Assembly: GCA_002085155.1 (NCBI GenBank) | Contig: NASX01000006.1 | Location: forward strand, 1 to 64,000 | Source of the DNA: Sorangiineae bacterium NIC37A_2 | Lineage (GTDB): Bacteria > Myxococcota_A > Polyangia > Polyangiales > Polyangiaceae | Reading direction: 5' to 3' | Length of the DNA stretch: 64,000 bases | Shown here: in pieces, positions 1 to 8,024 of the stretch | Layout of the letters: each line of letters starts with the position of its first letter | Numbering within the stretch: position 1 is the stretch's first letter | Notes under the pieces: model-generated | What the model saw: only the letters and a program-made list of their open reading frames with translations | Told to the model about the DNA's origin: nothing | Database searches by the model: none | Made by a program: the position numbers and the translations under genes

Positions 1-705
1 CCCCTCCCTCTCCAGCTCCAAGCGATCAAGCTCGACGTCCCCGTAATGATCGCCTCAGCCGTCGGCCTCTACTTGATGGCCCTCGACGGGGTTCTCAATA
101 GACTCGAAGGGACCATTCTTGTGGCCGCGGCGATCGCGTACACGGCGACGCTCATTCGCTGGAGCAAGCGAGAGAACGCCGAGACGAAGCAGGAGTTCGC
201 CGAAGAGTTCAGCCCGGAGGCCCTGGGAGCAAAACGAGGCTTTGCTCACGGAGCTTGGAACACCCTCCTCTTGGTTTCCGGCATGGGTCTGACCGTCCTC
301 GGAGCGGACCTCATGGTGGGAGGCGCCGTCAGCATCGCTCAGATGTTCGGCGTCTCCGACGCCATCATTGGCCTGACCATTGTGGCCGTTGGCACTTCTG
401 CACCGGAACTCGCGACCACGGTCGTGGCCACCTTGAAGGATGAGCGGGACGTCGCCGTCGGCAACCTGATCGGCAGCAGCATCTCGAACATCCTGGTCAT
501 CCTCGGGTTGACCTGCATCGCGGCTCCCCGCGGCATCGACGTCAGCGAGGACGTGCTGAGGATCGACCTGCCGCTCGCCGCCGCGGTCGCGATCGCCTGT
601 TATCCGGTGTTCCGGAGCGATCAGCAGGTTTCTCGCCGCGAAGGCATCGTGTTCTTTTTGATATACCTCGCCTACATGACCGCGCTCATTGTCTTCCGCA
701 CCTGA
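1..705 (+). CDS. Calcium/sodium antiporter of the CaCA family, C-terminal part (5' end outside window)
   Basis: Inner-membrane cation/Ca2+ exchanger. The reading frame is open from base 1, and the residues before the first Met (LQLQAIKLDVPV) fit the family, so the Met at 46 is internal and the gene begins upstream of the window. The visible part is the second CaCA repeat: hydrophobic segments with the alpha-repeat signature (GLTIVAVGTSAPELATT at about 375-425) and the following GNLIGSSISNILVILGL, as in YrbG-type antiporters. A soluble charged loop (RENAETKQEFAEEF) precedes it. It converges on mrpG with only 12 bp between the stops, so two cation antiporter loci meet here. The family assignment is secure; the transported ion is inferred. 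Confidence 0.88.
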   Translation, partial: PLPLQLQAIKLDVPVMIASAVGLYLMALDGVLNRLEGTILVAAAIAYTATLIRWSKRENAETKQEFAEEFSPEALGAKRGFAHGAWNTLLLVSGMGLTVLGADLMVGGAVSIAQMFGVSDAIIGLTIVAVGTSAPELATTVVATLKDERDVAVGNLIGSSISNILVILGLTCIAAPRGIDVSEDVLRIDLPLAAAVAIACYPVFRSDQQVSRREGIVFFLIYLAYMTALIVFRT

Positions 706-717
706 GGCGCCCGAGGC

Positions 718-1071
718 TCAGGAGTCGTCCGGACGCGTGAGCACCGGCGGCGTATTCGGCTCGCCGGCGACGCGGCGGCGAAACAGCGCCACTCGGGCTA
801 AGAGCACCGTCGTCACCGGTACTGTCATCGACAGCATGATGATGATGAGCCAGGGGTGCAGCGTCAGGCGCTCGCTCAGCATCGAGAAGTACAAGATTCC
901 AGCCAGCGTCACACACCAGCTCCCAAAGGTGTAGGCGAGCGCCGGCGGATGCATGCGCAGGAAGAAGTCCTGCAAGCGGAGGAAGCCGAGCGCCGAGATC
1001 AACACGAAGAGGCCACTCAAGACGAGAAGGGCAGCCACAACCACTTCAACCCAAAAGGGCACCTCGCTCAC
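718..1071 (-). CDS. mrpG: Na+/H+ antiporter subunit MrpG/MnhG
   Basis: Last gene of the mrp operon; 117 residues with three membrane segments, the usual MnhG/PhaG size. The motif ALGFLRLQDFFLRMHPPA in the first third is typical of the family (the G-x-x-R-x-D-x-Y/F-x-R-x-H pattern). The product is a small membrane subunit of the multi-subunit Mrp complex that exports Na+ in exchange for H+ and supports pH and salt homeostasis. Its start overlaps the mrpF stop by 4 bp (ATGA), so translation is probably coupled. The charged, proline-rich C-terminus (RRVAGEPNTPPVLTRPDDS) is not conserved in my memory of the family. Confidence 0.9.
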   Translation of the reverse strand: MSEVPFWVEVVVAALLVLSGLFVLISALGFLRLQDFFLRMHPPALAYTFGSWCVTLAGILYFSMLSERLTLHPWLIIIMLSMTVPVTTVLLARVALFRRRVAGEPNTPPVLTRPDDS

Positions 1072-1346
1072 TCAATCACCTCCCCGCGCAGAATGAACTT
1101 CGCCATGGCGAGCGAGCTCACGAAACCGAACAATGCGATGAGGAGAGCTCCCTCGAAATAGACGTCGCTCTGATTGCGAATCCCGAGCACGAGCATGACC
1201 AGCATCGCGTGGAAATAGAGAAGGTCGAGAGCGAACACTCGATCTTGTGCCCGTGGTCCTCGAATGAGCCTATGCAAGACGAGGACGGACGCGAGCGCGT
1301 AACAGCCGAGAGCAAACCGGATCGACCAATACAAAAAGGGACTCAT
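1068..1346 (-). CDS. mrpF: Na+/H+ antiporter subunit MrpF/MnhF
   Basis: 92 residues with three predicted membrane helices, matching MnhF/PhaF in length and order. The motif HRLIRGPRAQDRVFALDLL after the first helix is the recognisable family signature (RGPxxxDRVxAxD). It overlaps mrpE upstream and mrpG downstream by 4 bp each, the tight coupling expected for subunits made in stoichiometric amounts. It acts in the inner membrane as part of the Mrp complex. Confidence 0.92.
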   Translation of the reverse strand: MSPFLYWSIRFALGCYALASVLVLHRLIRGPRAQDRVFALDLLYFHAMLVMLVLGIRNQSDVYFEGALLIALFGFVSSLAMAKFILRGEVIE

Positions 1347-1834
1347 TCGAAGATCTCCCGAAGGGGCGCTTCGTAGCGGGCCTTGAAGCGAGTGATGAAC
1401 TCCTGTTCATCGGAGACATCCCAGACATGGAGCAAGAGGGCGCTCCGATCGAGCGCGAGCTCCGACCAGACGGTCCCAGGGACCACCGTCGTCACCATGG
1501 ACAGCGCGGCGAGACCGAGCGGATCTTTGAGCTCGAGCGGTAAGACGACGAACTTCGATTGGGGACGGCGGAAACGCCAGAACACAACCCCCAAGGCCAC
1601 CTCGAAATTCGAGACCAGCACATCGTGGCCGACCCTGAGGATGAAGCGGGCGATCACGAGCGGATGGCGCACTCGGACCCGCGTCGGACGGAGTCTCGAG
1701 GTCAGCCAAGGCGCCACGAGCGCCAAGATGAGCCCGAGCAAGATCTGGCCCATGCTCGTCGAGCGCGCGAGCGCGAGCCACAGCGCGAGCAGCGCGGCCG
1801 ACATGAGCGGAGAGGGAAGCAAGCGCTGGCGCAT
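1343..1834 (-). CDS. mrpE: Na+/H+ antiporter subunit MrpE/MnhE
   Basis: 163 residues, the usual MnhE/PhaE length. It has two or three N-terminal membrane helices followed by a soluble domain containing the conserved TTVVPGTVWSEL stretch (family pattern ITLTPGTVxxxv) and a final charged helix. It is a structural subunit of the Mrp antiporter. It is separated from mrpD by 3 bp and overlaps mrpF by 4 bp. The protein contains the usual P-x-V-x-L-P-L-type segment just before the TP/VP motif. Confidence 0.9.
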   Translation of the reverse strand: MRQRLLPSPLMSAALLALWLALARSTSMGQILLGLILALVAPWLTSRLRPTRVRVRHPLVIARFILRVGHDVLVSNFEVALGVVFWRFRRPQSKFVVLPLELKDPLGLAALSMVTTVVPGTVWSELALDRSALLLHVWDVSDEQEFITRFKARYEAPLREIFE

Positions 1835-1837
1835 AAC

Positions 1838-3493
1838 TCAGGGCTCTCCTTCCGTTTCGGTCGAACCGCCGCCGCGAAGAACCGGGTTCGCCGACAAGAC
1901 CGTATCGATATAGAATTTCGGCCCGTGCAGACCGGACGCGGCGGCCGTCGTGTAGCGGAGCACCGGTTCGGCCCCAAAAGCGAGGCCAAAAGTCCCCGCC
2001 AGGAGCACAACCACCGCGATGCCCTCAACGCGAGTCGCCTTCGCCTGTCCGCCGCCGGACGACCAGAAAGAGCGGATGCCCACGCGGACGAGCGCGACGG
2101 TGCTCGCGAGACCCGAGAGCAGGAGCAGCCCACACAGCACCCAGCCCGCTGACACTCCTAAGGCGCGCTCGGTCGTATCGGCGCCCACGATCGCGGAGAG
2201 CAGCGAGAGCTTCGCGACGAATCCGGAGAGCGGCGGGATCCCAGCGATGACCATCACAGCGGCCATAAAGCCGAGCGCAATGAGCGCCGTCGAGACCGGA
2301 AGGACCCGTCCGACCAAGGGGCGCTCCTGATCGTCGAGGTTCGTGTCCTCGCCTGTCAGTCGGTCAGCATCATCGATATCGGCGAGAGGCGTCTCGTCGC
2401 TGTCGGTGATGCGTTCGATGAGCTCGACCAAGAGAAAGAGAGCGCTCGCAGCCAAAGTGCCGCTCAGGAGGTAGTAGAGGGCGGCCGCGGTCACCGCAGG
2501 ACTGCCCATCCCGAGCGCCGCGAGCAACGTGCCGGAAGATACGATGAGCGAATAACTCGCGAGGCGCGCGAGGCGCGCTGACGCGAGCATGCCGAAGGTC
2601 CCGAAAGCGATCGTGAGGAGGCCACCGCCGAGCAGCACCGACTGTCCGAAGCCCGCCGAGTCCCCGGCTTCCTCCGAGAAGAACAAAGTCCAAAGTCGCA
2701 GCAGCGTGTAGATGCCGACTTTGGTCATGATCGCAAAGAGCGCCGCCACGGGGGCGCTGGTCGCCGAATAGGCAGGTGCGAGCCAAGCGTTGAGCGGCCA
2801 GATCGCCGCCTTGATCAGGAAGGCGAGCGCCAAGATCGCAGCTCCCGCGTGCATGAGCCCCCGGTCTTGCGCCGCGACGAGAGCGACCTTGTCCGCCATA
2901 TCCGCCATCGTCAGGGTCCCGAGAACTCCGTAGAGAACCGAGAGCCCGATCAAGAACAGCGACGAAGCGACGAGGTTGACGGCGATGTAGTGAAGCCCCG
3001 AGCGCACCCGCGCGCGTCCCGAGCCGTGGAGCTGGAGCCCGTAGGACGCCGCCAGCATCACCTCAAAGAACACGAACAAATTGAAAAGATCGCCCGTCAA
3101 AAAGGCGCCGCAGAGCCCCATGAGCTGGATCTGGAATAGAGGATGAAAATAGACGCTCGCACGCATCCAGCGCGACTCGGCGTAGAGCGCAGAACATACG
3201 CCGACCACACTTGTCAGGACGAGCATGAGCGCCGAAAGCCGATCGGCCACGAGCACGATCCCGATGGGCGCGCGCCAGTTCGAAGCCAGATAGACGTGGA
3301 GGTTGCCCGAGCCGCTGCCATGGTCGACCCGGTTCAGGATCGTGACGGCCACGACGAGCCCGAGCAGCGTTGAGCTGACGCTGAGGATCGATTTGAGACG
3401 GCGACGTTGATCGTCGAGAAAAAGGAGCACCGCCGCGGTCAAGAGGGGCAGCACGATCGGCAGAACGATCAGATGCTGAAAGAGGAAATTCAC
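1838..3493 (-). CDS. mrpD: Na+/H+ antiporter subunit MrpD (NuoM/NuoN-like)
   Basis: 551-residue polytopic membrane protein of the proton-conducting complex I/antiporter family. The core (roughly residues 120-430) has the landmarks TGDLFNLFVFFEVM, AAILALAFLIKAAIWPLNAWLAPAYS (conserved Lys and the P-x-x-x-W-L-P/A-x-A-Y/H motif), and the following SAPVAALFAIMTKVGIY. These place the ion-path Glu and Lys residues in the expected helices. An acidic insert (about residues 365-395, TDSDETPLADIDDADRL) lies between helices and lengthens the protein relative to many MrpD proteins. The start overlaps mrpC by 4 bp. Confidence 0.93.
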   Translation of the reverse strand: MNFLFQHLIVLPIVLPLLTAAVLLFLDDQRRRLKSILSVSSTLLGLVVAVTILNRVDHGSGSGNLHVYLASNWRAPIGIVLVADRLSALMLVLTSVVGVCSALYAESRWMRASVYFHPLFQIQLMGLCGAFLTGDLFNLFVFFEVMLAASYGLQLHGSGRARVRSGLHYIAVNLVASSLFLIGLSVLYGVLGTLTMADMADKVALVAAQDRGLMHAGAAILALAFLIKAAIWPLNAWLAPAYSATSAPVAALFAIMTKVGIYTLLRLWTLFFSEEAGDSAGFGQSVLLGGGLLTIAFGTFGMLASARLARLASYSLIVSSGTLLAALGMGSPAVTAAALYYLLSGTLAASALFLLVELIERITDSDETPLADIDDADRLTGEDTNLDDQERPLVGRVLPVSTALIALGFMAAVMVIAGIPPLSGFVAKLSLLSAIVGADTTERALGVSAGWVLCGLLLLSGLASTVALVRVGIRSFWSSGGGQAKATRVEGIAVVVLLAGTFGLAFGAEPVLRYTTAAASGLHGPKFYIDTVLSANPVLRGGGSTETEGEP

Positions 3494-3834
3494 TGTTCCT
3501 CCTTGGTGCCGTCGACGTGGTCAGTCCCGTTCAGACCGCGAGCAGCCAGAAGCACGACGAGAAAGAGGGCCGTCGTGGCAAAGCCGATCACCACTGCGGT
3601 CAGCACGAGCGACTGGGGCAACGGGTCCGTGTAGTGCTCAAGATCGGCAGGAACGCCCGGTTTCACCAGGGGGGGCTTGTCGGTGAAGATGCTCCCCATG
3701 CTGAAGATGAAGAGGTTCACGGCATAGGAGAGGAGCGTGAGCCCCATGATGACCTGAAAGGTACGCGGGCGGAGCACGAGCCAAACCCCGGCTCCGCCGA
3801 GCACTCCCACGACGAGCGCGAGGACCGCCTCCAT
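3490..3834 (-). CDS. mrpC: Na+/H+ antiporter subunit MrpC (NuoK-like)
   Basis: 114 residues, three helices, NuoK-like fold. The segment GLTLLSYAVNLFIFSMG matches the family (GLxLLsnAvNLlL), and the later helix VLTAVVIGFATTALFLVVL matches the TAIVIgFAxTAfxlvl pattern. A small loop with DKPPLVKPGVPADLEHYTDPLPQSLVLTA separates them, which is diagnostic for MrpC rather than NuoK. The initiation codon shares a base with the stop of mrpA, and its stop overlaps mrpD by 4 bp. Confidence 0.92.
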   Translation of the reverse strand: MEAVLALVVGVLGGAGVWLVLRPRTFQVIMGLTLLSYAVNLFIFSMGSIFTDKPPLVKPGVPADLEHYTDPLPQSLVLTAVVIGFATTALFLVVLLAARGLNGTDHVDGTKEEQ

Positions 3835-6749
3835 TACTCGGGCCTCCTCGGCAGCATCGAAGCGGCGCTCCGTCTCTGTTGTCCGTGAACGCGGATGGAT
3901 TGGTGAGCAAGGGCCGTCAAAATGAGCAGGGTCGAACCGACGACCACGGCAAATACCCCGAGATCGAAGAAGGCGGCGCTCGGGAAATGGACCTCACCCA
4001 CGAGCGGCAGCGTGAAGTGGGCCGTGTGGCTGGTGAGGAAAGGAAAGCCCACAAAAATGGCGCCGAGACCCGTTGTGACCGCGGCGAAGAGGCCGAAGCC
4101 GAGCCAGCGCACCGGACGGATTCTCGTGTTGCCTTCGACCCACAGCGTGCCGGAGGTGATGTACTGCATGACCATAGCGATCGTGACGATGAGCCCAGCG
4201 ACGAAGCCCCCGCCCGGTTCGTTGTGGCCGCGGAGGAAGAAGTGCATCGCGACGACGAGCGAAACCGGCAAGAGCAGGCGCGTGATCACCGCGGGCACCA
4301 TCAGATAGCCACGAGCCGCGTCCGCGGCGGTGCGCGGCTTGACGAGATCGGTGACGATGTCCGCCGGCAGCACACGCTGTTGTTTCGGGGACTCGACGCT
4401 TTCGCTCGGGGGGCGGAAGCGTCGCAGGAGCGCGTAGACCGTGAGCGATACGGCGCAGAGGACAGTGATCTCGCCGATCGTATCGAACGCGCGGAAATCG
4501 ACGAGCATCACGTTTACGACGTTCGTTCCTCCGCCCTCCGGCAGCGCCCGGCTCAAGAAGAACGGTGCGATGCTGAAAGGCGCAGGACGCGTGAGCATCG
4601 CGTAGGAGAGCGCCGCGAGGCCCCCTCCTGCCGCCACAGCGAGCACGAAATCGCGCGTGCGACGCGCGTGATCGCGCAAAGTGATCCGATCGCGCATCTC
4701 TTCTTTTCGCATCGGGAGCCAGCGCAAACCGAGCAAGAACAGGGTGGTCGTGATCACCTCGACGACGATCTGCGTGAGCGCGACATCCGGCGCCGAGAAC
4801 CACATGAACGTCAGGCAGGTGACGAGGCCTGCTCCGCCGACAAGCGTGATCGCCACAAGCCGATGAAACTTTGCAAACCCCGCGGCTCCCAGCGCGCAGG
4901 CGCCTCCGATCAGCCACAAGATCGCGAAGGCGGGCGAAGCCGCCAAACGCTCCCGCTCTCCCCAAACCAAAGGCACGTCCCGAGAAGCGAAGAACGACAG
5001 GACCAGCGCAGAGGCGATGATCGTGAACATCTGGGTCTGGAGGCGTCGAGTGCCGAAGACCCGAAGAGCCGAGCGGGAGCCTTTGGTCGCTAAGATCAGC
5101 CCGGCCTCGAACAGCTTCCGACCGTTCAAGCCGCGGAGGAAAGGCGGATCCTGCAAGAGGCCGCGCTCTTGGTACGAGCGCAGCCACACGTAACCGAGCA
5201 CACCGCCGACGATGGCAACGAGGCTCATGATGAGCGGCATGTTGAAGCCGTGCCAAATCGACAGGCTGTACTCGGGGAGCTCACCACCGACCACCGGGCG
5301 CGCAGCCGCGGCCAACGACGGTCCGATCGAGGCCGCTGGTGCCACCCCGACCACCACACAAGCCACGACCAGGAATTCAATCGGCGCCCGCATCCAGCGG
5401 GGAGGCTCCTCCGGCGCCCGGGGCAAATCCGTAGAGGGCGGCCCAAAGAAGATGTCGTAGCCGAAGCGCAGGGAGTAGATGACCGCGAACATCGCCGCGA
5501 TCGTCGCCAAGACCGGAAGCCCAATCTTGATGGACGGGCTCACGTGTAAGAAGACCGTCTCCGCGAAGAACATCTCTTTCGAGAGGAAGCCGTTCAAGAG
5601 CGGCACCCCAGCCATGGCGCCGCTCGCCACGAGCGCGAGAGTGCCGGTCCGCGGCATGAAACGCATCAGTCCATTGAGGCGACGAATGTCCCGGGTGCCC
5701 GTCTCGTGATCGACAACCCCTGCCGCCATGAAGAGCGACGCCTTGAAGGTCGCGTGGTTCATGATGTGGAAGACGCCTGCCACCGCGGCGAGCTTGCTGT
5801 TCAGACCAAAGAGCAGCGTGATGAGCCCGAGGTGGCTGATCGTCGAGTAGGCGAGCACCCGCTTCAGGTCATGTTGGAACATGGCGATGTAAGCGCCGAG
5901 GAGGAGCGTGATGAGCCCGGCACCGCTGACGAGCGAGAACCAGAGAGTCGTTCCGCTCAAGACGGGCCAAAGGCGCGCCAAGAGAAATACGCCGGCTTTC
6001 ACCATGGTCGCCGAATGCAGGTAGGCGGACACCGGGGTCGGCGCCGCCATCGCGCGGGGAAGCCAGAAATGGAACGGGAACTGAGCGCTCTTCGTCAGGG
6101 CGCCGATCAGGATCAGCACGAGCGCCGGGGGATAGAGGACGTCCTCTCGGACCGCATCGCCCGCGCTGAGGACGGCGTCGAGCTCATAGCTCCCGACGAT
6201 CTGACCGAGGATGATCACGCCCGCGAGCAGGGCGAGGCCTCCCGCTCCGGTGACCGTGAGCGCCATCATCGCTCCCCGTTGCGCGTCTTTCCGATGGTGC
6301 CAGTAGGCGATCAGAAGGAACGAGAAGATGCTCGTCATCTCCCAGAAGACGACGAGCTGGATCAAGTTCCCCGAGAGGACGACGCCGAGCATCGCCCCCA
6401 TGAACGCAAGAAAGAAGGAGAAGAAGCGCGCGACCGGATCGTCCGGCGACATGTAATAACGCGCGTAGAGGCAAACCAGCGCGCCCACCACGGTCACGAC
6501 GACCGAGAACATCCACGCGAGTCCGTCCATACGCAGCACGAGATCGAGCCCCACCGACGGCACCCAAGGCAGCGCGTGGAGGATCACTGTGCCTTCGCGC
6601 ACAACGGGGAACAGGCTGAGCACAAGGAACGCAGCCACGGCCGCGACAAGCCCTGCGAAGATCGAGAGCAGGTTCCGCGCGCGCGTCGGCAAGACGGACG
6701 TCACCAGAGCGCCGACAAAGGGCAAAAGTAGGAGGACGAGTAAGGTCAC
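3834..6749 (-). CDS. mrpA: Fused Na+/H+ antiporter subunits MrpA-MrpB
   Basis: 971 residues, the first mrp structural gene. The N-terminal part (about 1-500) is NuoL-like, with FWEMTSIFSFLLIAYWHHR, the LTKSAQFPFHFWLPRAMAAPTPVSAYLHS signature (given in two pieces: LTKSAQFPFHFWLP and AMAAPTPVSAYLHS) and IMNHATFKASLFMAAG. A middle MbhD/E-like region (about 580-760) includes APDVALTQIVVEV. The C-terminal 140 residues are a complete MrpB domain with the hallmark GHNEPGGGFVAGL. A stand-alone mrpB is therefore absent, as in the PhaAB-type operons. The start is GTG at 6749, preceded by a strong GGAGGGG Shine-Dalgarno sequence with 5-nt spacing, and it overlaps a possible small upstream reading frame by 4 bp. 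Confidence 0.94.
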   Translation of the reverse strand: MTLLVLLLLPFVGALVTSVLPTRARNLLSIFAGLVAAVAAFLVLSLFPVVREGTVILHALPWVPSVGLDLVLRMDGLAWMFSVVVTVVGALVCLYARYYMSPDDPVARFFSFFLAFMGAMLGVVLSGNLIQLVVFWEMTSIFSFLLIAYWHHRKDAQRGAMMALTVTGAGGLALLAGVIILGQIVGSYELDAVLSAGDAVREDVLYPPALVLILIGALTKSAQFPFHFWLPRAMAAPTPVSAYLHSATMVKAGVFLLARLWPVLSGTTLWFSLVSGAGLITLLLGAYIAMFQHDLKRVLAYSTISHLGLITLLFGLNSKLAAVAGVFHIMNHATFKASLFMAAGVVDHETGTRDIRRLNGLMRFMPRTGTLALVASGAMAGVPLLNGFLSKEMFFAETVFLHVSPSIKIGLPVLATIAAMFAVIYSLRFGYDIFFGPPSTDLPRAPEEPPRWMRAPIEFLVVACVVVGVAPAASIGPSLAAAARPVVGGELPEYSLSIWHGFNMPLIMSLVAIVGGVLGYVWLRSYQERGLLQDPPFLRGLNGRKLFEAGLILATKGSRSALRVFGTRRLQTQMFTIIASALVLSFFASRDVPLVWGERERLAASPAFAILWLIGGACALGAAGFAKFHRLVAITLVGGAGLVTCLTFMWFSAPDVALTQIVVEVITTTLFLLGLRWLPMRKEEMRDRITLRDHARRTRDFVLAVAAGGGLAALSYAMLTRPAPFSIAPFFLSRALPEGGGTNVVNVMLVDFRAFDTIGEITVLCAVSLTVYALLRRFRPPSESVESPKQQRVLPADIVTDLVKPRTAADAARGYLMVPAVITRLLLPVSLVVAMHFFLRGHNEPGGGFVAGLIVTIAMVMQYITSGTLWVEGNTRIRPVRWLGFGLFAAVTTGLGAIFVGFPFLTSHTAHFTLPLVGEVHFPSAAFFDLGVFAVVVGSTLLILTALAHQSIRVHGQQRRSAASMLPRRPE

Positions 6750-7009
6750 GCGGTCCCCTCCCCCAGCCCCCAGCGCGGCCCAGCGCCCGCTCCCGAAGGA
6801 ACGTCGAGGTCAAGGCGGCGGCGCTCACAACGGGAGACCAGTTCACAGAATGCCTGCTCGGTCTCGCGCTCAAAAGCTCTACGCACGGCCAGCATACTGC
6901 CTTCAACCCAATGGACAGTGAAGGCTCTTTGTTCCCGAGAACCCCCGTCCGAAAAAGCTGACAGCTCTCCGCGGCAGAGGGCCGTTGGGGCTCTCGTGAG
7001 GGCCTCCAT
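6746..7009 (-). CDS. Possible small protein translationally coupled to mrpA
   Basis: An 87-residue reading frame immediately upstream of mrpA. Its TGA overlaps the mrpA GTG (GTGA), the same coupling seen throughout the operon. The only notable sequence feature is a central amphipathic stretch (LAVRRAFERETEQAFCELVSR) with the look of a helix. I recognise no family. The 353-bp space between mrpA and the arsR-type gene (6750-7102) otherwise holds only the presumed mrp promoter; I could not pick a convincing -35/-10 pair. It could equally be a chance frame in high-GC DNA. Confidence 0.3.
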   Translation of the reverse strand: MEALTRAPTALCRGELSAFSDGGSREQRAFTVHWVEGSMLAVRRAFERETEQAFCELVSRCERRRLDLDVPSGAGAGPRWGLGEGTA

Positions 7010-7102
7010 GCCGCCCGAATCGGCGCGAAAGAGCGCGCCCGCAGCTCACGGGCCGGCAAAATTCACGCGCTTTTTGCGCCCGCCCGGAGCTCGCGCCGTT
7101 TC

Positions 7103-7423
7103 TTATTCGACGAAGGCGCGCAGTCGCTCGATCGCTGCGTCCCATTGCCGCGAGATGCTGTCGAGGTGCTCACGAGCCTTGTCGAGGGGACGCTGATCGA
7201 GGGCCCAGATCGTCTCGCGGCCGGACTTCTCTGAGCGCGCCAGGCCCGCCCCTTCGAGGACCCGCAAGTGCTTCGTGACGGCTTGGCGCGTGATGCCGGT
7301 TCCTTCGGTCAAACGGGCCACGGACATGGGTCCGTTCTGACAGAGACGGGAGACGAGCAGGATCCGCTGGGGGTCGCCGAGCGCCGCAAAGACCGGCGCG
7401 GAAGCAGTGAGCCGAGTTGCCAC
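7103..7423 (-). CDS. ArsR-family transcriptional regulator (SRPBCC-linked)
   Basis: 106-residue winged-helix protein. The DNA-binding unit spans about residues 10-85: LGDPQRILLVSRLCQNGPMSVARLTEGTGITRQAVTKHL. The -TRQAVTKHLRVLEGAGL- recognition helix is the form seen in ArsR regulators that sit beside AHSA1/SRPBCC genes. No CxC or other metal-binding Cys pair is present (a single Cys), so it is not a metal sensor of the ArsR/SmtB type. The start is GTG, 3 bp after the SRPBCC stop. It probably represses its own operon through the two repeats at 7913-7968. Confidence 0.85.
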   Translation of the reverse strand: MATRLTASAPVFAALGDPQRILLVSRLCQNGPMSVARLTEGTGITRQAVTKHLRVLEGAGLARSEKSGRETIWALDQRPLDKAREHLDSISRQWDAAIERLRAFVE

Positions 7424-7426
7424 GGG

Positions 7427-7906
7427 TCAACTTTCTCGAGCGAGGTATTTGGCGATGAGCGAGAGCTGAGCTTCCCAGCCTCCTTCGTTGTCGGAGAAGG
7501 CCTTGGCGCGCCTCTCGAGGGGAATCGCCTCGAAGCCTGATTCCACGATGGTCAGGCGAGTTCCCTCGGGAGCTTCTTCGATTTCAAAGGTCACAAGGGT
7601 CATCGGAGCGTTCGGCCCGACGTCGGGGTCGCCCCCCGGGTGCCAGCGGAACGAGAAGAGCCGGAGGGGAACGACCTTTTCGATCCGCAGCTCACAGCGC
7701 ACGCCGACGTAGGGCTCCTGATACTTGGCGATCTCGTCGTCGACCTGGGTCATTGCGATCGCGCCATAGACCGTCTGTCCCTCGACAAACGGGCCTTCGA
7801 GCTTCATGCCAAACCAGGTCCCAAAGGCCTCCGAATCGCTGAGCGCTCTCCAAACCTTCGCGAGCGGGGCCTTCAAAATCTTCGTCTTTTCAATCTTGTC
7901 CGTCAC
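7427..7906 (-). CDS. SRPBCC (AHSA1-like START-superfamily) protein
   Basis: 159 residues when started at the GTG at 7906 (VTDKIEKTKILKAPLAKVW). This start gives the canonical SRPBCC N-terminus, has a GAGG 10 nt upstream, and lies just downstream of a good promoter; the longer frame to 7987 would run through that promoter and the operators. The domain covers the whole protein: beta strand plus APxxxVWxALsDxexFxxWFG, a central FRWHPGG segment, and the terminal helix GFEAIPLERRAKAFSDNEGGWEAQL (in two parts). The family binds hydrophobic ligands; the ligand here is unknown. First gene of a two-gene operon with the ArsR regulator. Confidence 0.85.
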   Translation of the reverse strand: MTDKIEKTKILKAPLAKVWRALSDSEAFGTWFGMKLEGPFVEGQTVYGAIAMTQVDDEIAKYQEPYVGVRCELRIEKVVPLRLFSFRWHPGGDPDVGPNAPMTLVTFEIEEAPEGTRLTIVESGFEAIPLERRAKAFSDNEGGWEAQLSLIAKYLARES

Positions 7907-7912
7907 AATTCC

Positions 7913-7968
7913 GCAACCTCTTGGTTGCATATACTGCCCCGGCCGCCAATAAGCAACCATTTGGATGC
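7913..7968 (-). promoter_or_regulatory. Promoter and paired operators of the SRPBCC-arsR operon
   Basis: On the minus strand -35 TTGCTT (7951-7956) and -10 TATATG (7928-7933) are 17 bp apart. A perfect inverted repeat GCAACC-tctt-GGTTGC (7913-7928) begins at the -10 and covers the expected start site. A second copy, GCAACC-attt-GGATGC (7953-7968, one mismatch), covers the -35. The repeats are 40 bp apart, about four helical turns, which suits cooperative binding of a dimeric winged-helix repressor such as the ArsR protein encoded in this operon. Confidence 0.7.
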
Positions 7969-8024
7969 ACATTTGCGTTGGATGCATCTTGGCGGCCGGA
8001 GGCAGTCCATGGACGGAAAGAGCC

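Noticed and set aside
3879-5093. 404-residue plus-strand frame opposite mrpA
   Set aside because: It is a shadow of the mrpA codons: rich in Arg, Glu, His and Asp, with no domain, while the minus strand gives a complete antiporter.
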